A stretch of 28,127 nt of DNA from Chrysiogenales bacterium. Its GTDB lineage: Bacteria > Acidobacteriota > Aminicenantia > UBA2199. The notes under the pieces were generated by a model that saw only the letters and a program-made list of their open reading frames with translations, was not told where the DNA came from and made no database searches. This document shows, in pieces, positions 1-7,536 of the stretch. Where the stretch lies: contig SPCN01000003.1 of assembly GCA_004525465.1 (NCBI GenBank), positions 1 through 28,127 of the forward strand. The letters run 5' to 3'. The number at the start of each line of letters is the position of its first letter. The first letter of the stretch is position 1. A program made the position numbers and the translations under genes.

Positions 1-212
1 AAATATTTATCTTTGAACTCATCGCGTTCAGTCTGAATTTTCAGCAAAGCATTTTCGGGTTCATGGATTTTGTGATGGGCTCTTTTGGCAGCTTTTTTCT
101 TGTGACTTGTTTCGTCAGGGTAATTTTTGTCCCTGGCCTTGGCTTCATCCGCTTCCTGTTCATCGTCATCGGGAACATAGCCAATGCCTTCCTTGTTCTC
201 ATCTATTTCCAT
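1..212 (-). CDS. grpE: GrpE nucleotide exchange factor, N-terminal part (runs off window)
   Basis: Only the first 70 codons are inside the window; the gene continues past base 1. The reading starts at an ATG preceded by a GGGAGGG-like ribosome binding site. The visible protein has a very acidic, low-complexity N-terminus, a lysine/histidine-rich stretch, then the start of a charged helix containing LLKIQTERDEFKDKY at residues 56-70. That layout and the ERDEFKDKY segment are typical of GrpE, where a disordered acidic tail precedes the long dimerising coiled coil. GrpE releases ADP from DnaK in the cytoplasmic heat-shock chaperone cycle. Neighbours fit a stress setting: htpX is divergent, and a J-like protein lies nearby. 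The diagnostic C-terminal beta domain is not visible, so another coiled-coil protein is possible. Confidence 0.6.
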   Translation of the reverse strand, partial: MEIDENKEGIGYVPDDDEQEADEAKARDKNYPDETSHKKKAAKRAHHKIHEPENALLKIQTERDEFKDKY

Positions 213-235
213 TTAACCCTCCCCGTTTTTGTCTG

Positions 236-260
236 AAAAAACTCTCTTCGAGCAGAGAGT
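236..260 (-). terminator. Terminator-like hairpin in the grpE leader
   Basis: On the minus strand a perfect 7-bp stem (ACTCTCT / AGAGAGT, 254-260 and 241-247, loop of 6) is followed directly by a run of T residues to 236. It lies between the predicted grpE promoter (318-346) and the start codon, with no upstream minus-strand gene that it could terminate. It may therefore act as a leader attenuator. It does not match the CIRCE operator. Confidence 0.45.
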
Positions 261-317
261 GAATCCCGGCGATGAATCGAAAAGCAACCGATTTTTTATT
301 ACATCCTGCATGAAAAA

Positions 318-346
318 ATTCTAATATAATATACACTGCTTGTCAA
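318..346 (-). promoter_or_regulatory. Sigma-70-like promoter for grpE
   Basis: Minus-strand TTGACA (341-346), a 17-bp spacer and TAGAAT (318-323). This predicts a leader of roughly 100 nt that includes the hairpin at 236-260. Confidence 0.6.
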
Positions 347-429
347 TTTTTTTAACAGTTCCCCATGACAACAATGAAGCGCACGTTTGAACAAAGCAAA
401 TGTCTATCGGCTTTTTGGGAGGCGGGCGG

Positions 430-458
430 TTGCGTCCAGCCTGGATTTATGCTATTTT
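430..458 (+). promoter_or_regulatory. Possible promoter for the DivIC/htpX pair
   Basis: TTGCGT (430-435), a 17-bp spacer and TATTTT (453-458), about 40 nt before the TTG start of the first gene. The match is moderate. Confidence 0.35.
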
Positions 459-496
459 AAAAACAATGCCGGGAGCAGAATGAGGCCGAGAATCGC

Positions 497-823
497 TTGA
501 ATAGAAAAAAAGAAAATTCCCTTATCCAATCGCGTGGACTTGCTCTGCTGCTAATTTTCTTTTTGTTCATTCTGATCCTGGCGTTCGTATTCGGTGATCG
601 GGGAATCGTTGAAATCGTCAAAACTCAAAAACAGATCAAATTACTCCAGCAAACCATAAAAAACCTGGAAATGGAAAAACAAAAATTAAACGAAGAAATC
701 GAACTGCTCAAGAAAAACCCTTTGGCCTTGGAAAAAAAAGCCCGCGAAGATCTGTGGTTAATGAAAAAAAATGAAAAAGTGATTGTCCTGGTCGATGATA
801 AAAAGGAAGCAAAACATGAATAA
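497..823 (+). CDS. FtsB/DivIC-like septum formation initiator
   Basis: This is a 108-residue single-pass membrane protein. Residues 1-13 are a short basic cytoplasmic tail, about 14-33 a hydrophobic membrane segment, and about 42-75 a leucine/lysine/glutamate coiled coil. The C-terminal stretch has NPLALEKKAREDLWLMKKNE, which resembles the FtsB/DivIC signature around 'ARE.LG...GE'. Such proteins form part of the FtsQ-FtsL-FtsB divisome subcomplex. The start is TTG at 497. The next in-frame methionine lies inside the coiled coil and would delete the membrane segment, so TTG is preferred; a weak GAGG lies 11 nt upstream. The gene overlaps htpX by 8 nt, which suggests translational coupling. Size and architecture fit the family well, but sequence conservation in this family is low. 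Confidence 0.75.
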   Translation: MNRKKENSLIQSRGLALLLIFFLFILILAFVFGDRGIVEIVKTQKQIKLLQQTIKNLEMEKQKLNEEIELLKKNPLALEKKAREDLWLMKKNEKVIVLVDDKKEAKHE

Positions 824-1661
824 CATGAAAACAGCCATACTGCTGGGAACGCTTACCGGGATTTTTCTGTTTATCGGCGGTATGGCAGGCGGAAGACAGG
901 GCATGCTGCTGGCACTGGTTTTTGCCGGCCTGATGAATTTCGTCTCTTACTGGTTTTCTGATAAAATCGTTCTTAAGGCCTACCGGGCAAACGAATTGCC
1001 TGAAAGTGAAGCACCGCGGATATATGCAATGGTCCGCGCGCTTTCCCAGCAAGCGCAGATCCCCATGCCCAGCATTTGCGTGTTCGAGCAGGATTCCCCC
1101 AATGCCTTTGCCACCGGCCGCAACCCGGACAAAGCGGTCATTGCCCTTTCCCGCGGCATCATCCATTTAATGGGAGAAGCGGAATTAAAAGGGGTGGTCG
1201 CCCACGAATTGACCCACGTTATCAACCGTGACACATTGCTGGCCACCATTGCCGCCACCCTGGCCGGCGCCATTATGTTCCTGGGCTATCAGATGCGCTG
1301 GCTTGGCTTGTTTTCCGGCGGCGGACACAATGATAACAACCGCGGCGGCGCCTTGGGCATGATCCTGATGGCTATCTTGGCTCCTTTGGCTGCCACCATT
1401 ATTCAAATGTCTATTTCCCGTTCCCGGGAATTCAAGGCCGATGCCGGCGCTGCCCAGCTCACCCATAACCCCGAAGGTTTGGCTTCAGCGCTGGAAAAGC
1501 TCAGCGCGTATTCCAAAAAATTGCCTCTGCAGGCCACTCGGCAAACAGCACACCTGTTCATTGTGTCGCCCCTGAGCGGCAAGAGTCTGCTGTCCCTTTT
1601 TTCGACCCATCCACCGATCGAGGAACGGGTCGCCCGCTTGCGGGAAATGCGCTTTACCTGA
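816..1661 (+). CDS. htpX: HtpX-like zinc metalloprotease (M48 family)
   Basis: HtpX is an inner-membrane metalloprotease that degrades misfolded membrane proteins during envelope stress. The 281-residue product has two N-terminal membrane helices (about residues 4-20 and 28-44), a zinc motif HELTH at residues 130-134, two further hydrophobic helices (about 145-160 and 180-197), and the third zinc-ligand helix SRSREFKADAGAA, with Glu205 as the probable ligand. The C-terminal FSTHPPIEERVARLREM is the usual family ending. The ATG at 816 has AGGAAG 6 nt upstream and overlaps the preceding stop; another in-frame ATG lies 9 nt further on. Length matches the family (about 280-295 residues). Confidence 0.95.
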   Translation: MNNMKTAILLGTLTGIFLFIGGMAGGRQGMLLALVFAGLMNFVSYWFSDKIVLKAYRANELPESEAPRIYAMVRALSQQAQIPMPSICVFEQDSPNAFATGRNPDKAVIALSRGIIHLMGEAELKGVVAHELTHVINRDTLLATIAATLAGAIMFLGYQMRWLGLFSGGGHNDNNRGGALGMILMAILAPLAATIIQMSISRSREFKADAGAAQLTHNPEGLASALEKLSAYSKKLPLQATRQTAHLFIVSPLSGKSLLSLFSTHPPIEERVARLREMRFT

Positions 1662-1682
1662 AACGAAACCGGATGATAGGGT

Positions 1683-2150
1683 TCAACCGACCTGAGTGGT
1701 CAGGAAAATGGCTGCCCCCATCTGGGAAATCTGATCCTGCAATTCCTCAATTTTATCAATATGGGCATCTTCATCTTTTAAAATGCTCTCTAAAATTTGA
1801 CGCGTGGCAAAATCAGCAACCTCTCCGGCCAATTTGATGGCTTGGTTGTAGGCCACAATGGCTTCAACTTCCGCGGCGTGATCATTGGCAAGCTGTTTGG
1901 CTATATCGGCACCGATGGTGATTTTTTTCAAATTAGAAACCACGGGCAGCCCCTCAAGGAAAAGAATCCTCCCGATAAGTTTTTCAGCGTGCTTCATCTC
2001 ATCAATCGCCCTTTTTTCGAAATGCTTGTGCAGTTTCTCATAACCCCAGTCCGCGTTCATTTCAGAATGCACCATGTATTGGTTGACAGCCGTCAGTTCA
2101 TCGGTCAAAAGCGCATTCAGCGTTCCAAGCAGTTTTTTATTTCCTTTCAT
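1683..2150 (-). CDS. bfr: Bacterioferritin
   Basis: This 155-residue ferritin-like protein stores iron in a 24-subunit shell. All bacterioferritin diiron ligands are at canonical positions: Glu18, Glu51, His54, Glu94, Glu127 and His130, plus Tyr25. Met52, the axial ligand of the inter-subunit haem, is also present, so this is a true bacterioferritin and not a non-haem ferritin. The start at 2150 is set by the GGAGGA immediately upstream; the longer in-frame extension would bury that site. The gene is monocistronic and convergent with htpX, which ends 21 nt away. Its own promoter and a nested leader hairpin lie just upstream, so iron- or stress-dependent control is possible. Bacterioferritin also scavenges iron and peroxide, which fits the neighbouring stress genes. 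Confidence 0.95.
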   Translation of the reverse strand: MKGNKKLLGTLNALLTDELTAVNQYMVHSEMNADWGYEKLHKHFEKRAIDEMKHAEKLIGRILFLEGLPVVSNLKKITIGADIAKQLANDHAAEVEAIVAYNQAIKLAGEVADFATRQILESILKDEDAHIDKIEELQDQISQMGAAIFLTTQVG

Positions 2151-2169
2151 TCTATCCTCCATAGTTGGT

Positions 2170-2200
2170 TTGCGACAAGGGGATTGCCCCATTTTCGCAA
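2170..2200 (-). promoter_or_regulatory. Nested hairpin in the bfr leader
   Basis: Outer arms TTGCGA / TCGCAA (2195-2200 and 2170-2175 on the minus strand) enclose inner arms GGGG / CCCC (2187-2190 and 2179-2182). The structure would end about 10 nt before the GGAGGA ribosome binding site and could influence translation of bfr. No known riboswitch is recognised. Confidence 0.4.
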
Positions 2201-2206
2201 CTCCTT

Positions 2207-2220
2207 GTATATGGTATATG
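2207..2220. repeat. Tandem GTATATG repeat over the bfr -10 region
   Basis: Two adjacent copies of GTATATG (2207-2213 and 2214-2220, plus strand) overlap the predicted -10 box of bfr. They could be an operator, or chance in AT-rich DNA. Confidence 0.3.
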
Positions 2221-2239
2221 TTTGCCGGAAAAATGTAAA
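2211..2239 (-). promoter_or_regulatory. Probable bfr promoter
   Basis: Minus-strand TTTACA (2234-2239), 17-bp spacer and TACCAT (2211-2216). The -10 box is a weak match. Confidence 0.4.
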
Positions 2240-2307
2240 GCAAAGAAATTGCTTTCAATTTTAATTAAAAACTTTGTCAGCCAATCACCAAATTGTTGCG
2301 GACTCTT

Positions 2308-3087
2308 TCAATGCTTCTCGCGGTTAAAGAGCGAGGGCAGCACTTTTTTCAGCAGCTTTTCTCCTTTTTCTTTCATTTGATCCAAAAATTTCTTTTCAGG
2401 GCCGATTATCTCGGCCAATTTTTTTCGGGCTAAGTCATGGTTCGGCTCGAGCTCGAGTGTTTTGCGGAAATAAACTTCAGCACGTTTCCGCAAGCCCACT
2501 GAATAAAAAAGCATGCCCAAGGCTGCAACATGTACGGCATTCCAAGGTTCAATTTCGACGGCTTTCAACAGGTTTTGCTCGGCTTGGCGTTTCATCGGGG
2601 TGAATTCACTCTGGCACAAGCCGAGCAACAAATAGTATTCGGCTTTGCCAGGATTTTGCCGGATTGCCTCTTCGATTGCTATAATGGCTTTCTGGAAATT
2701 TCCCTGATTGAAAAGGGTTAATGCTTTCCGGTATAGAGTCTTGGCAAATTCGACCGTGTCTTCCTTGGCATCGGGAGGGATGAACTCTTTATAGCCTCGC
2801 TTTTCATATTCACCGCGTTTGTTATAGTCGCTAAGGACTTGGAAAGCGCGCTGCAATTGCTGGGCAATCGCTTGACCTCTACGCGCGGCTTCATTCTGCC
2901 CCAGAGAAGCAAGCCGATCGCTTGACAACTCTTCGCTAAGTTGGCGATACGCCGCTTCAATCTCCTTTTGTGTTGCCGTCAGTGTCAACCCCAGCAGAGT
3001 AAAATAGTTATACCCCGGAGCTTTCAACCGCGCCTGCAATTCATCGATGCGGGCCACCAACTTTATATTCTGATTAGCCTCGTTCAT
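2308..3087 (-). CDS. J-domain-like protein with TPR repeats
   Basis: The 259-residue protein is predicted to be cytoplasmic. Residues about 27-97 resemble a DnaJ J-domain: YFTLLGL, then a helix KEIEAAYRQLSEEL, and a last helix with AFQVLSDYNKRGEYEKRG, the usual 'A..vLsd...R..YD' ending. The HPD tripeptide that activates DnaK is absent; the aligned residues are Ser55-Ser56-Asp57. Residues about 115-225 contain at least two TPR-like helix pairs (FNQGNFQKAIIAIEEAIRQNP and VGLRKRAEVYFRKTLELEPN). A start at 3087 has AGGGGAAG upstream. It may be a scaffold that binds partner proteins without stimulating DnaK, but no specific function can be assigned. It lies near grpE but in a separate transcription unit with its own promoter. 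Confidence 0.7.
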   Translation of the reverse strand: MNEANQNIKLVARIDELQARLKAPGYNYFTLLGLTLTATQKEIEAAYRQLSEELSSDRLASLGQNEAARRGQAIAQQLQRAFQVLSDYNKRGEYEKRGYKEFIPPDAKEDTVEFAKTLYRKALTLFNQGNFQKAIIAIEEAIRQNPGKAEYYLLLGLCQSEFTPMKRQAEQNLLKAVEIEPWNAVHVAALGMLFYSVGLRKRAEVYFRKTLELEPNHDLARKKLAEIIGPEKKFLDQMKEKGEKLLKKVLPSLFNREKH

Positions 3088-3101
3088 ACTGCTTCCCCTT
3101 C

Positions 3102-3130
3102 TTTATATTATTTTTTGTTGTTATTGTAAA
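3102..3130 (-). promoter_or_regulatory. Promoter for the J-like/TPR gene
   Basis: Minus-strand TTTACA (3125-3130), 17-bp spacer and TATAAA (3102-3107). The -10 box ends 14 nt before the start codon, so the leader would be very short and may lose part of the AGGGG ribosome binding site. Confidence 0.5.
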
Positions 3131-3198
3131 GCCAACGGAGATTTTTTCAAGCCGTAGAAACTCAGAGCGATTTGCTGTTTGTTTGTTCCTGAATTAAG

Positions 3199-4356
3199 CT
3201 ATGCTTCGAACCTGGAGAGCATTAGCAAGCGTTGATAAAGTTCTTCCTGACGGGAGACCATCAGTTCGGCGTCCCATTCGCTGAAATCATCACCATCATA
3301 ACCGCCTAAGCGGTTTCGTAAAACCGGATCCGCGGCCAGCTTCAGGATGACGGCTGCAAATCGGTCGTGGTCGTCAACCGGAAGCAAATACCCGCTCTCC
3401 CCATCACGAACCACTTCACGGTTCCCAGGGATATCACTGGCAATCACAGCCTTTTTTTTCAAGCGTAATTGCACCAAGCTCTGGGGCAGACCTTCCCAAA
3501 GAGCGGTGGAAAGTCCGATATCGAAACAGTCCATGGCACTTTCCACGTCTTTAATGAATCCGGGCAAACGGAAATTTTGTGAAATCCCGCGCCGTTGCAG
3601 TTCATTCTCCAGCTCGCGCCGCTGCTCGCCGTCACCGGCAATGAAAAAAATAACCGCCGGATTCTGTTCGATGACGCGAGCGGCGATTTCGATCAGGTGA
3701 AAAAGACCCTTTTGCGGCTTGAAGGGGGCAATTATTCCACAGACAAAGTGGCCATCCGTCAAATCGAATTTTTTTTTCAGAACTTGCGGATTTTCATGGC
3801 GGCCAATGAATTTTTCCATGGAAAAACCACTGCGGATAAGGGAATAATTCTTTGTGACCAATTTTATTTTGCAGGCTAAATTCAAGTCGCTTTGGGCGAC
3901 AAAAATGAAATGACTGGTCAGACGGCTGCAAAATTTCTCCGCCAGCAGGTAAAAATTCCGCTTGAAAAAAGATTGGCATGGGGAAAAAGAAAAACCGTGC
4001 ACCGAATGGATGATGACCGGGATTCCGGCTAAATGTGCGGCCAGACGGCCAATTATGCCGGCCTTGGATGAATGGGTATGAACGATCTGCGGCCGGATGT
4101 GTTTGAAAAACCGCAGGAGCGAAAAAAGAACCTGCAAGTCCCTGCCGAAATGTATTTCTCTGTCCAGAGCCGGCACAGCAACCTGGCGGTCCAGCTCATC
4201 CAGCCTGCTTTTCAATGGTCCTCCGGCCCCGCTGAGTAAATACACATCGTAGCGCAGGGGATCGAGATGTTCGGCCGTATAGATTGTGTTGAGCTGGGCT
4301 CCTCCAAGTTCCAGCTTGGTTATCAGGTGAACCACGGTGATTTTGCCGTTATTCAT
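3199..4356 (-). CDS. GT4-family glycosyltransferase
   Basis: The 385-residue protein has the two-domain GT-B layout of retaining GT4 enzymes. The N-terminal domain opens with the acceptor loop KLELGGAQ (residues 14-21) and has VHTHSSKAGIIGRLAA at about 92-107. The C-terminal donor domain has GIIAPFKPQKG at about 207-217, FFIAGDGEQ at about 237-245 and ALWEGLPQSLVQ at 285-296. The family EX7E motif reads Glu288...Gln296, so the second glutamate is replaced. It probably transfers a sugar to a lipid- or nucleotide-linked glycan at the inner face of the membrane. This is the last gene of an operon, and its ATG overlaps the previous stop by four bases. Donor and acceptor are unknown. Confidence 0.88.
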   Translation of the reverse strand: MNNGKITVVHLITKLELGGAQLNTIYTAEHLDPLRYDVYLLSGAGGPLKSRLDELDRQVAVPALDREIHFGRDLQVLFSLLRFFKHIRPQIVHTHSSKAGIIGRLAAHLAGIPVIIHSVHGFSFSPCQSFFKRNFYLLAEKFCSRLTSHFIFVAQSDLNLACKIKLVTKNYSLIRSGFSMEKFIGRHENPQVLKKKFDLTDGHFVCGIIAPFKPQKGLFHLIEIAARVIEQNPAVIFFIAGDGEQRRELENELQRRGISQNFRLPGFIKDVESAMDCFDIGLSTALWEGLPQSLVQLRLKKKAVIASDIPGNREVVRDGESGYLLPVDDHDRFAAVILKLAADPVLRNRLGGYDGDDFSEWDAELMVSRQEELYQRLLMLSRFEA

Positions 4357-5582
4357 TTTTGCCTGATATGGCCGGCTGTTTCCAGGGCCAATTGGATATC
4401 ATCGGCCATGGAACTGTAATTCCAGCTGCCATAGCGGCCGATGGAAAAAATGTCCAGCCGGTGAAGATAAGAAAGGATCGCCGGCACCAAGCGCGGCCAG
4501 TTCCTGTCAAAGACCACATAAGAAACGGGGATTTTCTTCAGGTCATGAAACAGGATATCGCCCGGCCGGGAAATCATTCCGGTCTTGAGTAAGGTAAATG
4601 TCATTTCGCGGGCCACACTTGCTTCATCAATCGGCCCGGCCCCAGCGACTGTTTTTTCCAAATACACGGAAACCGCTAACCCAACGGGATAATAACCGAC
4701 CCGGTAAAATGAAAATTTTTTTTCCGGAAGATAAAGCCAATGAAAGCGGCGCTGGCGGCGCGCCAGTACGGCATTGACCACCAGGGTAGAAATATTTTTC
4801 AGCCGCTGCCTGGGAAATGGCGGGGTTGGGGATATCATGCCCAGAAGTTCCTTCAAGGGCATGGTGCTGATCAAATTGTCATAGCCATAGGTTCCGCGAC
4901 TGGTGACAACTTTTTTTCGCCGCGCATCAATATGCTTAACCTTTTCAGAAAAATTGATTTTGCCCTGAAGCGGCCGGCAGTAACTTTCAATGAATTTTTG
5001 CAGCCCTTGGCCGGGATAAATAAAAACCGGGTTGTAACCCTCGGAAAACCGTTTTTTTTCACGGGACCCGGCCAGCACATCCTCCAGCTTGGGGACCGGG
5101 ATGCTCCCCTTGTCCATGCCGGGGAGCAATCCCGTTAAAGGGCGGCGGTAAAATTTCTCTAAGTAAGGCTTGAAAAAAAGAAAATAAAACTGCTTGCCGA
5201 AATTGGCCAGCAGGAATTCTTCCAGATTTTCAGCGGGCATTCCTTGACGGCGGCAAATTTCAGTCAGAATGGCATGGCGCTGGTGGGCCGGCAAATAGGC
5301 AAGGTGATATTGCAGCGAATAGGGGATGAAGCGATCCAGCATGAAAATTTTGCTGTTGCGCCGGAAGGCTCTGAAATCGTGAAACTTTTCCACATGTTCT
5401 TTGATTGCGGGCTTGTTTTGAAAATGAAAATAATGCCCGCCGTAATCAAAGGCGAAACCATTAGACTGGTATTGTCCGGACAAACCTCCGGGCCGGGCAT
5501 TTCTTTCCAATACCAGCAATTCTCCCTCGAGCGCCTGGCCGGCACTTAATCCTGATATTCCCGCCCCGATGATAATGTTCAT
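4353..5582 (-). CDS. FAD-dependent oxidoreductase (UDP-galactopyranose-mutase/amine-oxidase-like)
   Basis: The 409-residue flavoprotein begins with an ADP-binding Rossmann motif GAGISG (residues 6-11), an acidic residue at Glu26 that would bind the FAD ribose, and RPGGLSG at about 30-36. DYGGHYFHF at 46-54 recalls the 'YGPHIFH' region of UDP-galactopyranose mutases and related protoporphyrinogen-oxidase-like enzymes. The C-terminus has SIGRYGSWNYSSMADDIQLA, a second FAD contact typical of the superfamily. Such genes are common in glycan clusters, where they may interconvert sugar ring forms or oxidise a lipid-linked sugar. It is too divergent to call Glf. Four-base overlaps at both ends suggest translational coupling with both neighbours. 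Confidence 0.75.
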   Translation of the reverse strand: MNIIIGAGISGLSAGQALEGELLVLERNARPGGLSGQYQSNGFAFDYGGHYFHFQNKPAIKEHVEKFHDFRAFRRNSKIFMLDRFIPYSLQYHLAYLPAHQRHAILTEICRRQGMPAENLEEFLLANFGKQFYFLFFKPYLEKFYRRPLTGLLPGMDKGSIPVPKLEDVLAGSREKKRFSEGYNPVFIYPGQGLQKFIESYCRPLQGKINFSEKVKHIDARRKKVVTSRGTYGYDNLISTMPLKELLGMISPTPPFPRQRLKNISTLVVNAVLARRQRRFHWLYLPEKKFSFYRVGYYPVGLAVSVYLEKTVAGAGPIDEASVAREMTFTLLKTGMISRPGDILFHDLKKIPVSYVVFDRNWPRLVPAILSYLHRLDIFSIGRYGSWNYSSMADDIQLALETAGHIRQK

Positions 5583-6580
5583 TCCATTTTAACGCGTCCC
5601 AGAACCACTCCCAAAACCAAAAAAAATCCGGCAAAAACAATGCTGACGATCAGGGTGATCCTGGGCGTAGCAAAGAAATTAACGATCACGGCCCCGGAAA
5701 GGAACAATTGCAGCAAAACAACGGCGCTGACGGTTTGCCGGGAAGACCAGTTCATTTTTTTCCGCAAACGCAGGGCAAAATGGTCAGGACTGCCCCAAAA
5801 AGGCATTTTTCCTTTCATGATCCGCAAAATGCAGACATAGGTCAGGTCGAACAACGGAATGCCCAGGATAAACAGGCTTGAAACAAAGGCCAGTTTATTG
5901 AAACGCGTATAGCTGAGCATCATGGTCAACGAGCCGATGATCAGGCCCAGGATCATGCTGCCGGCGTCACCCAAATAGATGCGGGCCGGCTCCCAGTTGA
6001 ATTTGAGAAAAGCCAGCAGGGACGCCGCCAGGCTGATGGCCAGGATGGAAATCAGAAAATCATTTGTATAAAGAGAGATGATGAAAATCGTCAGGGCGCT
6101 CATGGCGCCGATGGACGCGGCAAATCCGTCCATGATATCAATGACATTGAAAGCGTTGACCACGGTCAGAATCCATAAAAATGAAAGTCCCAGATCCAAC
6201 CAGCGCGGGAAAAATACCAGATCAATGACAATGCCGCTTTTGAGCAAAATATAAGTGGCCACAACCTGAAAAAGAAATTTTATCCCCGGGGTGAGGGCTT
6301 TGAAGTCATCGAACAATCCCACCAGCAGCAAAATGGAACTGGCAAAAAGAATTCCCAGCAATTGTTGGTTAAAGGCAAACACCAGACTGATCGGAGAAAT
6401 AAAGGAAAAATAAACGATCACCCCGCCCATGTAGGGCACGGGCTGGGCCTGATTTTTAAGTTTGCCATCAGGCTGGTCCAGGAGCTGATAGCGAAAAGCC
6501 ACCCGTTGGGCCAAAGGCGTACCATAAATCGTTAAAAAGAAAGAAAGGATGAAGGTGAAAACAAGTATGACCTCACTCAT
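5579..6580 (-). CDS. WecA/MraY-family undecaprenyl-phosphate sugar-1-phosphate transferase
   Basis: This 333-residue polytopic membrane enzyme belongs to the polyprenyl-phosphate N-acetylhexosamine-1-phosphate transferase family, which starts lipid-linked glycans by transferring a phospho-sugar from a UDP-sugar. Visible signatures are VPYMGG at about 48-53, LFDDF with the Mg-binding Asp91-Asp92, NAFNVIDIMDGFA at 142-154, and IYLGDAGS at 201-208. The usual His-rich cytoplasmic loop near the C-terminus appears as FWGSPDHFALRLRKK, without the HxHH of WecA, so the acceptor or sugar may differ. Roughly ten hydrophobic helices are visible. Its position between glycosyltransferase genes suggests it begins the glycan that they extend. 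It overlaps the upstream GT2 gene by 8 nt. Confidence 0.88.
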   Translation of the reverse strand: MSEVILVFTFILSFFLTIYGTPLAQRVAFRYQLLDQPDGKLKNQAQPVPYMGGVIVYFSFISPISLVFAFNQQLLGILFASSILLLVGLFDDFKALTPGIKFLFQVVATYILLKSGIVIDLVFFPRWLDLGLSFLWILTVVNAFNVIDIMDGFAASIGAMSALTIFIISLYTNDFLISILAISLAASLLAFLKFNWEPARIYLGDAGSMILGLIIGSLTMMLSYTRFNKLAFVSSLFILGIPLFDLTYVCILRIMKGKMPFWGSPDHFALRLRKKMNWSSRQTVSAVVLLQLFLSGAVIVNFFATPRITLIVSIVFAGFFLVLGVVLGRVKME

Positions 6581-7502
6581 GTTTTTTTATCTTTGCCCTT
6601 TTTTTCAATGCCCGCTTAAAAATGTTTCGGGAACGAACCATGGCGATTATAATTTTGGGAGAACGGATTGTCAATGCACCGACCCACAGAAAATCCTTGC
6701 CGATAATGAAAGGAAGCGCCCACCAGAAGTGGGCCAAGCGAAAATTCTTGATCAAGGTCAGATAGCGGTTTTTTACAAGATGAAAACGCAGGGGCGCGGG
6801 CCGCGCCAAAGCCAGGAAAAAACGTGACCACCATGTTTTTGTTAATGTGGCGCTGCGAAAATGATAAACCACGGCGGTGGGCGCAAAAAATGTTTTCAAG
6901 CCCAGGAGTTTGGCCCGCCAGCCGATATCAAAATCCTCCCAGAACATGAAAAAATCCTCGTCATAATATTCATTGTCGATCTTTAATTTCTCCAGGGCGT
7001 TCCTCGAAAATACAGTCGCCGCCCCGCAAACGGAAAACACCTCCCTTTCGCCAAAACAAGTCCGCGCCAGCTTTTGATTGAATCCGGCCTCACGGGGATA
7101 CAGGGCCCGGGAACAGAGTTGACCGGCCGAATCAATGGTTTCGCGGTCAAAACGGAGAATGAGCGGGGAGAGCAATCCTGTTTGCGGGTGACCGCTAAAA
7201 AACTCCAAGACCCGGCGATTGAAATCGTCGGCCAGGAAGATATCGGAGTTTGCCACCAAAACCAGGTCGGAGTCTGCCTGGCGAATTCCCAAATTGGCTG
7301 CCGCGGCATAGCCGACATTAACAGGCAGTACTGTTTTTTTCAGCATGGGAAACATATCCATGACAGCCTGGGAATCGTCACTGGAGGCATTGTCTACAAC
7401 GATCACCTGTTTAAAGGCAACCGTTTGCCTGAAAAGGGAGTCTAAATTCTGCTTTAAGAACTTTTCAGAATTAAAACTGACAACAACCGCGCTTATATTC
7501 AA
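6573..7502 (-). CDS. GT2-family glycosyltransferase (rhamnosyltransferase-like)
   Basis: The 309-residue inverting GT-A enzyme starts with ISAVVVSFNSEKFL, then has VVDNASSDDS at about 35-44, NVGYAAAANLGI at 62-73 and the metal/nucleotide motif ANSD at 84-87. The base region FFMFWEDFDIGWRA (185-197) is the usual GT2 acceptor/catalytic motif of the WbbL-like rhamnosyltransferases. The C-terminal third is basic with hydrophobic segments, which suggests membrane association. The start is TTG at 7502. No good ribosome binding site precedes it, but starting here gives the standard family N-terminus, and no ATG or GTG lies nearby. The gene begins 34 nt after the stop of the SPT-like gene, in the same operon. 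Confidence 0.88.
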   Translation of the reverse strand: MNISAVVVSFNSEKFLKQNLDSLFRQTVAFKQVIVVDNASSDDSQAVMDMFPMLKKTVLPVNVGYAAAANLGIRQADSDLVLVANSDIFLADDFNRRVLEFFSGHPQTGLLSPLILRFDRETIDSAGQLCSRALYPREAGFNQKLARTCFGEREVFSVCGAATVFSRNALEKLKIDNEYYDEDFFMFWEDFDIGWRAKLLGLKTFFAPTAVVYHFRSATLTKTWWSRFFLALARPAPLRFHLVKNRYLTLIKNFRLAHFWWALPFIIGKDFLWVGALTIRSPKIIIAMVRSRNIFKRALKKRAKIKKHE

Positions 7503-7536
7503 TTGGTTGCTGATTTTGCAGATCAGCTGCCGGCCG

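Noticed and set aside
236..262. CIRCE/HrcA operator at grpE.
   Set aside because: The inverted repeat does not match TTAGCACTC-N9-GAGTGCTAA.
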